64,000 bases of DNA, taken from contig NC_083598.1 in the NCBI RefSeq assembly GCF_020882245.1, positions 91,083,714 to 91,147,713 on the forward strand. The letters are read 5' to 3'. The position numbers and the translations under genes were made by a program. The stretch is from Rhopalosiphum padi. Lineage: Eukaryota; Arthropoda; Insecta; Hemiptera; Aphididae. The stretch's first letter is position 1, and every line of letters starts with the position of its first letter. The notes under the pieces were generated by a model that saw nothing but the letters and a program-made list of their open reading frames with translations, ran no database searches and had not been told where the DNA came from. Shown one piece after another: positions 1 to 12,600 of the stretch.

Positions 1-383
1 GAAACAAATATTGAGCAACAAGAATATTTCAATTTTTTACTTACATTTTTGTTAATCTAATATTTTATTATTATATTTACAAGGCCGATCAAGGAACATT
101 GTATAATATAATAATATAATATTCGAAAACTGATGACAAAAGATAAAAGTCTAATATCTAAAATCCATGATTTTGTATTTAAATTTTTGTTTCAAAATTC
201 ACTGTTGCACCCTAGTTAATCAGTACAAAATAGTTATTGTCGTTTTTTTTTTTTTTTTGTTTAAAAACAATTTTACTGGACACTAATAGCTGTAATTGAC
301 AACGCTAATATTGCTGTTCTGTCTGTATGAGAGTTGTGTCGCTGCCGTCCTTTTGTAATTGAAATAATTACTTGCGCACACGC
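1..383 (-). other. 3' UTR and downstream flank of the PAT transporter
   Basis: This is AT-rich sequence after the TGA. A minus-strand AATAAA (RC of 64-69) lies about 315 bases past the stop and is the best poly(A) signal, predicting cleavage near 35-55. A poly(T) tract at 244-258 (poly(A) on the gene strand) could cause internal priming in cDNA libraries. The 3' end could also lie outside the window. Confidence 0.55.
64..69 (-). promoter_or_regulatory. Candidate polyadenylation signal AATAAA
   Basis: A canonical hexamer on the gene strand, 315 bases downstream of the stop codon. It is the first good match after the stop. In a sequence this AT-rich the hexamer also occurs by chance, so confidence is moderate. 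Confidence 0.5.
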
Positions 384-631
384 TCACTGATTGAACTGTT
401 CGATGATGTCGAGTACGCTAGAGTAAACACCGGTAACCAATCCCAAAATGCCAAACATTATGATGGCCAAGTTTTTCCACAGGCGCCAATATCCTCTACC
501 CAATCCAGGTTCTTCCCAGCATGTAACCAGATCGATACAGCTTGGCAAGATTAGACCCAAAAATGACAGACATAGTGCTCCGACGAGCGATATGACTGGG
601 CCCAGGTTAGGACAAGCAATTGCAACACAAA
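384..631 (-). CDS. PAT transporter exon 11 (TM10, TM11, C-terminus, stop)
   Basis: Acceptor TTTTTCTAG|TT, ending in TGA (RC of 384-386). It encodes residues 420-501: CVAIACPNLGPVISLVGALC, LSFLGLILPSCIDLVTCWEE, PGLGRGYWRLWKN, then LAIIMFGILGLVTGVYSSVL and DIIEQFNQ. It holds the last two or three helices and a short tail, at a normal length for the family. Plus-strand ORFs over this interval are antisense shadows. Confidence 0.95.
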
Positions 632-3600
632 CTAGAAAAATAAAAAAATTAAATGCCTAGTTAGTATTTGAATTTTCCTGTATTTTAATTTAAACAAGTA
701 ATATTGTGGAATATTTAATGACTTTTTTAATAAATTATATTAACTCCAATGTAAATATATACTATAGATCAATTATAGAACTTAATACTCCAAACTCAAC
801 ATTATATATTAATATTTTATAAGTTATGTTTCTATATAAATATTTAGATATTTTATAAGAATAGTGTTTTGCTAATGTTGGCTTATTTCCTTCTTTTTTC
901 ACTTGATTATTATTCTTATTTTACAAAATTTGTACTTATTTATTACTCTTGATATATTTTATCTTTATATTTATTTCTTCATATTTTATTGTTTATTGGA
1001 CCTTGTCCTGAATATTATTTTAAGTAAATAAATATTATGTCTGATGATTTTAATAGCAAGAAATATATTACTCAAAATGTAACGAATATTACTTGTCATT
1101 GTATAAGCTTAATATTCAATAATTAATACACACTTTTTAATATATTCATACAAATTCACAACTCTATAATAATATTAGTAATATAATTATTTCCACAAAG
1201 AAAATGACTTACCCGTGCACACGACCAAGAACACTCTGAGCAAATATTCAAAAAGAACGGGGTGTGATGTAAACCGGTGCTTAGAACCTTTCCAGATTAT
1301 TTCAAAGGGTACATAAAACTGAAGACTATATGTAAGGAAAATGGCCACGGCTATCATGATCTTAACGGATTGCGCCAATCTGCAATTAGGAAAGGAAATT
1401 TTTTATTTACTTATTTTAATGCTAAAATAGCTAAAATATTATTATTGCAATAATTTTTTGAAAGAATCATTAATGCAGAATTATATTAACTTACAGTTGA
1501 TCTTTTGGTAAATTTAGTGTTATGCTGCCCTCAGTCTTATCACCATACTTGAGGAAACCAAATAATCCAACGGTAGAGTACAAAATCACAACAATGGACA
1601 TGCCAATGTTGAGCACACTGGGGCAACCAATAAAATGTTGTGGTGTTTTCATGTTGTTTTCCAATGGCATTACCTTAATAGATTAACAGATACAGTCATT
1701 ACTCATTATATATTAATATATACAATTTTATTATAGTAAAATTAATTTTCTTAAGAGATAGTCCTTTCTCTCCCTTGCAAAGTAAATGTTGCAAAAAATA
1801 ATATCTCATTGGTTTTTTTATATTGTAATTATGTAAATGTAAGTAACTGACATTATTACACAATTAATAATTAAAATGAAAAAAAATATTTTTTGAGAAA
1901 TTATTGTTAATAACTAATTTAAAAAAATTAATTTGTAAAATATGATATACTTACAACACCAATTCCTTCCAAAGCAAAGATGGCAGTGCCGAAGAATAGT
2001 GGCCATTTGTGCCAATCTGTAATGTAAGGTACAGTTTTTGTGGATGGCACATCTTGAAACACGTACCAGAATGTAATGGTCATGCAAATACCAACCAAAA
2101 AGTTTGCAATCATTGAAAATGGAGCCAGATACTTCAGATTACGTATTAAATTCATAGCGATTACCAAAGGCAACATCATCAACATGTACCACCTAACATT
2201 TATTTCTAAAACATATTCATCCATAACCTGAAAACAAAAACCATATATTTAACATTAATGGCTTATGCAAGCAATAAAAGTTGCCTTAAAAATCTACAAA
2301 ATATAGAAACTGAATAAATTCAGTACTATAGAATATTAATACATGTATTATGTAAGTGATGTAACCCAATTATTTCAAATTATTTGTCTGTTCATAATAA
2401 TGTGTTATATTTATATGAAAATATTGGATATTTTTCTAATTTATTCATATTATGTATTATTGTAACTAAATAAATAGATGTAGGAATATTATTTTATTCA
2501 TCACAATATTGCCTAAATATATAAAAATCTATAGCTATTTCAAATATTTAATTTAATTATACAAAATATTTTAAAATATTTTTATAAGTACTTAATTGTC
2601 AAACATAAAAAATATAGCAAATTTGTGTTCAGTAGTTGATTGTGTGTAGTAAGCCTTATTAATTAAAATTAACTAAATAATTACCAAACTTAGGTAAGGA
2701 TATTGTCTTCTGATGGGTTTTACAATATTTTAATTTATCTAAAACTTCTTATTTCACTTAACAATCAAAATAAAACATAAATGAATTAACTAGGATTATA
2801 CAGAACGAAACTAAATTTACTTAACTGTTTATTTCAATAGTAGGTAATACATTTCTAATAAAATAAAAAAATTAAACCAAGTTTGGTATTCATTTTTAAA
2901 AGGAGAGTATAAAATATATAAATAGCATTATTTATTTGCATTTGAGTTTATGAATCAAAATTGTCTTATTAATTATAACTAACAAATACATTGTAATAAA
3001 TGTCTTGATAACTATTAAATGTAAATTATAAATATTTAATAAATGCATAATATTTTTGTTTTACCTGTTTTATATTTTTTGCAACAAAAACAATATAAAC
3101 ACAACAGCAACCAAGCAAATCAATGGTTAGGAACGTGTTAACGAGGCCTCTGAAAAATTCATGAAAAAAAACATATAGATATAAAACAATATTGTATAAA
3201 ACCATACAAGCCATATAAATATATGATAGGCAATTAGACAAAGATACCTACTTAAGAAGACATCACACTAAAGTTTGTCATATTCTGTTAATCACACATG
3301 GAACTTAACACAAACAAGTTCACAAAGGCCTATCAATTATCATAAATTATTGGTAAAATATTTTAGAGTTAAAATGTCAGTATTAAAAACTAATAAAAAT
3401 GATATTACGTAAAAGAGTTTAACTAGCATACAGAGAGTTATTAAAAATAAAATATACTTAAATACAATTTATAATTGACGATACTACAATGTATTAAATA
3501 CCAAAAATAATGTTACGAGATGCAATTAAAAAAATCATTTTTATAATAGTGTGTTACCTAACACTACTTAACAGTAATAAATAATAATGATCATGTTCTA

Positions 3601-6600
3601 ACCATTTACACCGGTAGGTACTTTATGAACTTATTTTTTGCTGTGTTCCACATGCAGGATTCAGATATACAATAAAACTTGGTGAGCCACCTCTAACTAA
3701 AAAATTATATATCTACTAAGAAGTATTTAATATTTAACTTTTTAATTGCATACCTGAAGAGGCCTGAAAATTTATGGAAGGCTGGGGGCCCAGCGAGGAA
3801 GGCAACTTCTGCAACATCAGCAAATCCCAATGCTGGTACTTGCATTCTACGGCATAATTTATGAGAAGATTTTACCTAAAAATACAAAAATACTTCAATA
3901 AATGGGTTTAGTTAATTTTCATAAAACTATTGAGTTTATAAAAAAGTATAATTATGTCCAGTCTATTAAATAATTTTTTTTTAGATAAACAGATTTATTA
4001 AATCATCTATATGGAAAGATACGTTTTTACTGAACTGTATGGAATATTACTTAATTTCACGTTTATTTTTTTAAGAAAATATCGCTAAGTTCCTTGTTAT
4101 TAAAATTCTAATAATTTTGCTTATATAATGTGTATTAAAATATGAATAACTTCTGAAAATAAGTAAATGTTTAAAATTAAAATTAGATGTTTAAAAGGTC
4201 AAACTGATAAAACTCGTTGAATAGACTGGATTTATTTTAAGAAAAAAAAATAAGCGTCTAGCTATTTTTTTTTTAAAAATACTGATTTTATCAACAAAGA
4301 ATGAACAGAAATTATTTATTGTAACATAATTTAAGATTATGCTTTATTTTCTTGCCAAGTTAGTGTTTATGCCAATAATTAATACCTATGATATTTGAGT
4401 ATAATTAAATCTTACCAATATATGGACACAATATGTACAAACGAATCCAATTACAGCGGTTGCGACGAGCCCAAACACTAGTCCAGCGTTCATAAAAGCC
4501 AAAGGCATGGCCAATATGCCTGAACCCAGACTTCCTTTCAGCAAATGTATGAATGTTTCCATATCCCTGAAAATTAACCATTCTAAGTTTTTGTACGATA
4601 ATCTTAAACAATTTGTATTTAATTACGTGGTCGGATATTGGACTGTCCGGTGGTCGAATGGATTGTAGCCACCGAACTCGGCATCTTTGCTTGTACTCGA
4701 TACCAGCGGAAGTGTCGAGCCATTGGTTTGTGTTATAGGTACTCCGTTTGATGAACATTTGTACCTATTTAAACGGATGTTAAAAATTATTTATTTTTGG
4801 ATTTAGAAAAAAAAATGCGGTTTTCAAAATAATTTCACACAATCAAGTTGCGATTATGTACAATACATTATAGCCATATGAAAAGAGCCCTTCATAATAT
4901 TAAATACATATATTGTAATCTGTAAGTAATTACAACCGCATTATAATGTATAGCTACGCAGTACATAATTTAACATTATTCGAGTAAGAATAGTTTATTT
5001 TTAAACGCATAAGTCAGTACTTATTTATTAGTTTAATGGTTAATACAAAAATTAAACGTTAATAAAAAAAGTAGATAAGTACCTCTCCACATATGTATTC
5101 CACCAGATTTTCAAACATGTACATTTTAAAAACATTTAGTGCAATAAAACATCGACCGACGTCGGTAGTTCATAGATAGGTAACCAATAGAAATCAATTG
5201 ATTGTTTTTTTACTACAGAGATTTTAATATATGTAATACCACTGATTATAGAATAGTCTATTCTCTATTCTATAATCAATGGTAATACACTAATATGTAT
5301 AACATTTATTGTCTTTGTCAATTTAAGATGATACATTATCGTTTTTCTTGTTTCATATAAAAACCAAAAGTTGAATATATTACTACGTTATGCATGCACA
5401 TAAGTTATCAAAATAAACGTTGATTCTGCGTAGGAAAAATCCAATAAAATATTTATCATTATTTAATCAATTCCTATGCATTTGCAGATTATATAAAAAA
5501 TATAAATGTTTGAATTTGTTATCGGATTTAAAATAGATCAATTTCGTTAATGATTATTACAACTATGAGTATGATATAATTTGCCTTTTTTTAGAGTTTT
5601 ATATAGAAAAATTTAGTTTGAAACAATGAAACACGTTGGCTCAATGATTATTAAAATGGATATTGATATAAGATCTATACTATAGGTACTCTATCCTATA
5701 CAGATATTATACCTGTAGAAATGTACAATACTTTAACACTAATTCTAAATAAAAAAAATTGGAGTGTACTGTGTGAAGAGATATATATACATAATTTAAT
5801 ATTTTGATTTTTATATTTAGTATTATTACAAAATATTATGTATTAGAATAACATTTATCAGTAAAGTCAAATATTTTTATAATTTATACATCTTTATGCT
5901 CGAAATATGTGAGCACTAATTTAAATTTCGATTATTAACTACCTATTAACGAATATTACCGTGTTTAAAAAAATATTATAGGTAAATATATTTTTTTAGA
6001 ATTAAAAAATAAACATGTTAAATTAAAAATAAATTGTTTAGTCATATTGATGTGTTATATAAAAATCAAGTGGATGAGTTTATTAATTTAATTATTAATT
6101 ATGAATAACTTTTAAATATGTAATAAGTATAATAACTAATAAGTATTATACTAATATATATTTTGTATAGTAATAATTGGTATGTAGGTTTCTATTCAGT
6201 CATCGCGAAGATAACAAGTTATTGAAGCTCGTAATGATATATTATGTTAAATTAATTACACATATTTTGTAATTGCGTGTTCAATTCATTAAATTAAGTC
6301 AATTTTATTATCATAATATGATATGCACACCAATAATATTAGTAGTATAATATTATAAGTTAATATTTTACCGACAAAAGTAGTTATTTAAAGACAAATG
6401 TGTTATAATATTAGTATATTAAATATCTAAGTAAGAACACAGCATATCCAATTTTTAAATCGTAAAATATAAAACGAAAATAAATAAATGGTTATACATT
6501 CTTAACAAATTTATACTTGTCCGTAAAATTATTCATATTTAGACGAATTTGTTGACCATGAATATTAGTGAAGTGGATTTTTGATTTAAATGAAAGTGTA

Positions 6601-9600
6601 GTGGAATCAATGTGCGTGGAGACAAACTATTTACTTTAGTGAAAACGTTTTTATTTTTTTTTTGGTGGGTTCATCCCATTTTAGATTCAGCGTGGTGTTT
6701 TCGATTCAATAAAGTGCTTTGGAAATATTTCTAGTAAATGTAAATACTGCATTAAAATTCCATTATATGAATACATTGTGTGTGGGTACTATGTAGTCTA
6801 ATATATCTACTTTAACTAAATAATCATATGTATACAATGGAAGGTTGATGTGCCAGGGCACCTGCTGACATTTTATAATTAGATCCTAAAAATTAAGCCA
6901 TTTAGCCATATTTTATATGTTTTTTCTAAATAAAATCGAAATTTTTCTGTAGTATGTGATAAAAAAAAACGAATAATAAAATTATTCCGTGTTATTACAT
7001 AATGTAACATAATGTACGTTTTACATTTGAGTGTAAAAATCATTATTTTAATAGTAAAAGTAGCATGATCCAAAACCATTAGGAATCATTAGAAGTCTAC
7101 TACAGAACAATAAATGGCTTCAAATGTAGATTTAGATTGATAGGAGAGGGGCCAAATAAAGTAGGGTACCCAAAAATGTTGTACTTGGTACCTATCACCT
7201 GAAATTCAGGTTTGTCCATGTTTACATTTATATTTTATAATGTGTATTAAATTAATTATAGTAAATACCTAAGTAGATGTGGTATTATACATTATAATAA
7301 TGTCTGTGTTATATTTTATAAGAGTCTATGTCCAATTACTAATATATGTATTATTAGTCATAAATGAAAAACTAAAATATCGAATAAAATTAAATATTAA
7401 TAATATGTAATTCGTGTTTGAAAAGTATCTATGTCTTATTATTAAATACAAGTTATGATTGTAATGTATTAAATTAGATTGAGTATAGTTTAAGTAAATT
7501 ATTTTTATAAAGTGGTAATTTTATGGTAAATAGAATAATATTTTTCACAGATGTGCTATATAAATATGTTTGATATTATATACCTATTTAAAATCGAAAT
7601 GCAATAGGAAAAGATAATGTATTTAATATTTATATTTTATAAAATTTTCAAAATAAATTATTTTAGTGTGTTCATTTTAATAATCTTAACTATACATTTT
7701 TAATAATAATTTTTATAACGTACTTGACCATAACAAGATCCGCAACATCTGTTCGAATAGATCCTTTTTTGTTGTTATCCAGTTCTGTGATAATCGGTCG
7801 CATGGACCCCTGAAAAATAAAATAATATGATTAGTTTAAATTTAAAAAAAAAAATATGTTGCAATAACAATTAAATTGTTCGTTTTGAAAATTATATGTT
7901 AAGATTTTTTATAAAATATTTCTTCTAAGAAATAATTTTTTTTTAACACAAGAAAAAATGTAATTAATTGATGAATTGTTCAAATTATTTAATTTATATA
8001 TTTGAACAAAATATAATTTAATAAATGATTGAAGTATTATGTTAAAATTATATGTTAAATTGAGCAATATAATAAATTAAAAGAAAAAATATTGAAAATA
8101 TTTAAATATAATATCGTGAAATTAATAATAACTTTTTTTGGGTTTTATTTTTTTATTTTAATATTGAACAACACACATTTAAAAAAAAAAACTAAGAACA
8201 ATTTAATTTGTATTGCTTTAAAACTTTAACTATGTGATTATTCTATCATCTAATTAAGCAAAGTAGTTCTTTCATACTATAGTTATGAGACTATACGAGC
8301 TTGTAATATAACAAACTTTTTCTCAACACATTGAGTAAACTATAGCAGTATTTAAAATTACAAGGGGACATATAACAAAAGTTTCAGCATGAAATCGTCA
8401 ATAATATTCATGCTAATGCTATGGAGAACAACACAAATTTGAAAATATATACATGCGATGGTTATATTATAGTATGATGAATATCTACAGAAACGGAAAA
8501 AATTAACAGTATATATAAACACATAATTATAATTTTAAGTTAGTTATCAACAATAATTTGAAAAACCTATATTAAATCAATTTAATTATTTAGTTCAAGT
8601 TAAACTATCTATAATATTACACACAAAGAAGAAAACAAAACTAAACGATGATATGCATAGAAGTATGAACTAACTCATTTGGTTAATAATTACTATTTAT
8701 TATACATTATGAAAATACCCTATAGCGCCTCATATTGAAACGACACCAACAACCGACCAACGAACACTACTCACTACAGACTAGAAAATGCAACAGTGTC
8801 ATATTGATCTCGAGTTTTATCAAAAAATCATAGAAAACTTATTTATTTTAAGCTTTAATGGCATCGGATTACAAATCGTCTTTTACTGTTTCTAAACATA
8901 AAATAATTATCCCAATACACCTTATTTACATCATGTATATATCGTATAAAATAAAACACTTGAGATAATAATTGTTTTACTCCTGATTTTATTTAATCAA
9001 TTATATATACTTTACTCATTCATAGGCATAATTTTAAACTAAATTGTTGATATAAGCATTTGTAATTATCAGACTTAAGTTAACGCTCTTCAAAAAGTTA
9101 TCAATAAATCCATAAAATTACATAATAATATACTAATATTTATCTAACTCTAGTACTAATTAACATTACTCTGATAAGATTTATGTTAAAATTATCAAAC
9201 ACGTTTTGGCACTTTTGTTTTTACAATTTTTACCCGAAGATTTATTAGAACACAATTAGTTAGTTTTGTAATTACTGGTTATAGTGTTAGACGCAAGTTA
9301 GTTTCATATTTACTTAAAATACAAAAATGTATCCAATCAAAATATTATAATGTTTTAAATTAAAAATAATAATTAACAAGTTAATTTTTATTATTTTCTG
9401 AGTATAACTATATTAATAATTTTAACAATATATGTATATATATATATTTGGTATTACGATTAAAATTAATTTGATTTATCATTTGTTGAAGTGTTCAATA
9501 AAACATAATTTAAAATAGCAAAATGATGGAGATGGACTTTAAGCGATTTTGAGCATTGTTTTCTCTTTAAAAAAGGTAAAGTAAGAATTTTTAATCATCA

Positions 9601-12600
9601 TAATTATTATTTTTATGTTATAGAAATTTAAAATATATACTTTTTTAATTTTTAATGTTTTGTACAAAAAAGTATTTTTAATGAAATATGAAATTTACTA
9701 AACCGTCACAAATAGAACAATTTTAAAACCTAAAAAGATTTGTTTGGTACCTAACATGTAATCATTGAAAAAATTTATTATTTTAATTTTGAAACACTAA
9801 GTAATTTTCTTATTGTTATATAGAAAAAAATGCTTCTTTCAATGTGATAAATTCATGAAGATAATATTAATAAAATTTCATCAACTGACATGTCAGCGCT
9901 GTATACTAATTGAGTCCCAATACCTGAACTGGAATAAAATAATATACTAATTGAGTCCGCGGACTATTTTGAGTAAAATATAAAACTAACTATAGTATTC
10001 ATACATAGAGATTACGTATATCGTTGACATCATTTTATACGTATAATAATGTTTATCACATATACATTTTTACCAATGTAAAAATTTAATTTTATCATCA
10101 CCTACATTAATTAATTTATACACAAGTAAAATTTAAATTATTCATATTATATTATAGCCATACATTGTTATATAATAAAATATATACATAAAAATTTTTT
10201 TTTAAGTCTATAAAAATGGGAAGGATGATATTTTTTTAAGTCGAACACTCTAACGGGACTCGGTTAGTGTTAAAATACGGGCTCAATTAGTATATACCTC
10301 AAAACGACCCGGGACTCAATTCATCCTAAAACGTTTTATTGGGACTCAGTACGTATGCAGCCCATGTCATTATGTACGAAATTGCATTCAATACTTGCAC
10401 ACAAAATATATGTGTGCACTTAAGAATAATTAAATCTAATATCGAAACATAAATATTCGTTTATTTGTTAAAATTATAATCGTTGTAAGTTTAGAGAGGT
10501 AAAGGGAAATTTTTAATATTTATATTTTACAGTATATACCGACTTTGGTTGTTTACAAGGGCTTTAAATTTAATTTTCGCCATGCCAATCGTATTGGATC
10601 ATAAAAATATTAATTAGTATACTAGTATACATAAGCCATAAATATAATTTAAAATATTTAACTACTTGTAATTTGAGTATAAAATATAAAGCGAGGGCTG
10701 TAATTTTTAATCAAAAATCAGTATTTTCAAACGGATTATTATGAAGAATATTTTTTTCAGTATAAGTTTATTCAAACACAACTACCCAAAATTAGACTGT
10801 TTTATTTTGAAAATAAAATAAACAATGATGTAATTATTTACATATTATTTACAGGTCCTTTTAAATATTCATAAGATTATAACATTGTACCTCTATACAT
10901 AGATAGAAAGATAATTAAAATTTATAAATATTATAAATCATACACAAACTACTAATATGGTGCTGTATTATGTTTGGTAATTTATTAAACATTGATATTT
11001 ACATATATTTAGTACCATGGTACAAATAAATAAGCGAAAAAAAATTATTTTAATCCTCTTGCTGAAAACTGTCAAATCGTATACTTAAGTTGTATTCGAT
11101 TTTTTTTTTTAAAGTATTGTAAATAATTAGTAGTTAGGTAACTATCGCCTGTTTTTTTATTTTATTTATATATTAAATGAAATTAACAAAGTTTTAAGAA
11201 GGTTTTAAGGGAAATTGTCCCTCTCAATACCACAACTGAAGTTTTATTGGTATAAACATAATATATTATTGTTAAGTAATGACAATTGAAAAATCTACAA
11301 ATAATTATACTAAATACGTATAAAAATCGTTACTCAAACACGGGTACACACGTCATTGTCCAAGTACATATCGTTTGTCAAGTCATCTCAATTGGTTTAC
11401 ATAATTTTATCCATGTGCGTAATGGTTATCGATTTTTCTCTATTCGTTCTAAATAAACGGCAACTTATGCCGTTCAATATTGTTCTATACAATTGATTTA
11501 CCCTTGACTTCGGTGACCCGTTGAAGGGCCGCTATATATGCATATTTCATACACATAATATCATGTACAATATGCATGTGTATATACAATCTCTGGAGCA
11601 GTAAACAGTGACGTTTTGTTTGTGGCGCAATTGACAAATTATAATGTAAGGACGGCAAAAATTTGTCGAAGACGATTTCAAAATATATTAAAACAATTAA
11701 GAGGGACGACGTTGAATATGTGGATGTGTTCCGAGAATTGATGTTAATTTATCACGATTATCGTTTGGTATAAAAATAAAATAGTAATGGACGCACAATG
11801 TCTGTTTTTAATTAAAACTAATTATTCCATAATAATTAACGCTTCAGTCATCACTGGAGTGCGTCGTAATAATGACACGTAATGATCTCTTATTGTTTTT
11901 AATAAAAAAAAAATTAATATATCAATACGACACAAACAGCGTTGTTTGTGTTTATAGATAGATATGAATTGCGACAACGGTTTTATTCTTGGTTTTTGTT
12001 AACGGGGGTAGTTTTAAAATGTTTACGTTCGTAGAATATAAAAAAAAATTTAAACATAAATTTAAATAAAAGAATGATGACATTTCTGCCCTACTTTAAT
12101 GTTCGCACAATACTGCAATGTTATAACGTTTCAGTTTTAAATTTGAACGAAATTTTAATTCTATATTTCTATATTTCTATATAAATTCTTTTTTTACCTA
12201 ACAGAGGTATTTCAATTATCTTACCAGTAGGAACGGGTAATATGATTTGTTGATATTAAAATTTCAAACAATGCAGCTGTATACATTAAAGTAATTAAAA
12301 AAGCAATATAATATTTTTTTATCTATATATAGTGACATTTTTTAAAATATAGGTTCGAGAAATGTATACTAAATGGGCGCTTTAAATGAAATTCAATACA
12401 TATATGTATTGTTTTTTTTTTATGTGGTGTAATAAATATTTAACAAAGAATAATAGGTATGTACAAATTTAATTTGTATTAGTTTGAAGATTCTAAATAA
12501 TTTTTTGTATATACTTTAGTGGGGGTCCTACGGAAGGGTGGTGGAGATGAGTGAATCACCCCCTCCTCCTTGGCCTATATTATATTAAAACAAAAACCTG

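Larger units (their letters stand above)
632..3753 (-). other. Introns among exons 6 to 11 of the transporter
   Basis: The intervals 632-1212, 1380-1494, 1674-1954, 2228-3064 and 3150-3753 are AT-rich spacer between the exons. All are bounded by GT-AG. No other gene, RNA or clear repeat is seen in them. Confidence 0.85.

Noticed and set aside
372..660. Two plus-strand ORFs over the last exon
   Set aside because: They are antisense shadows of exon 11 of the transporter.
3150..3241. Met and 31 codons preceding exon 7 in the same frame
   Set aside because: This is intronic. A good acceptor at 3150-3152 defines the true exon start, and exon 6 joins it in frame.
4405..4758. 117-codon minus-strand ORF
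   Set aside because: It reads through exon 4, the 60-base intron and exon 5 in a wrong frame. The spliced frame gives the conserved transporter sequence instead.
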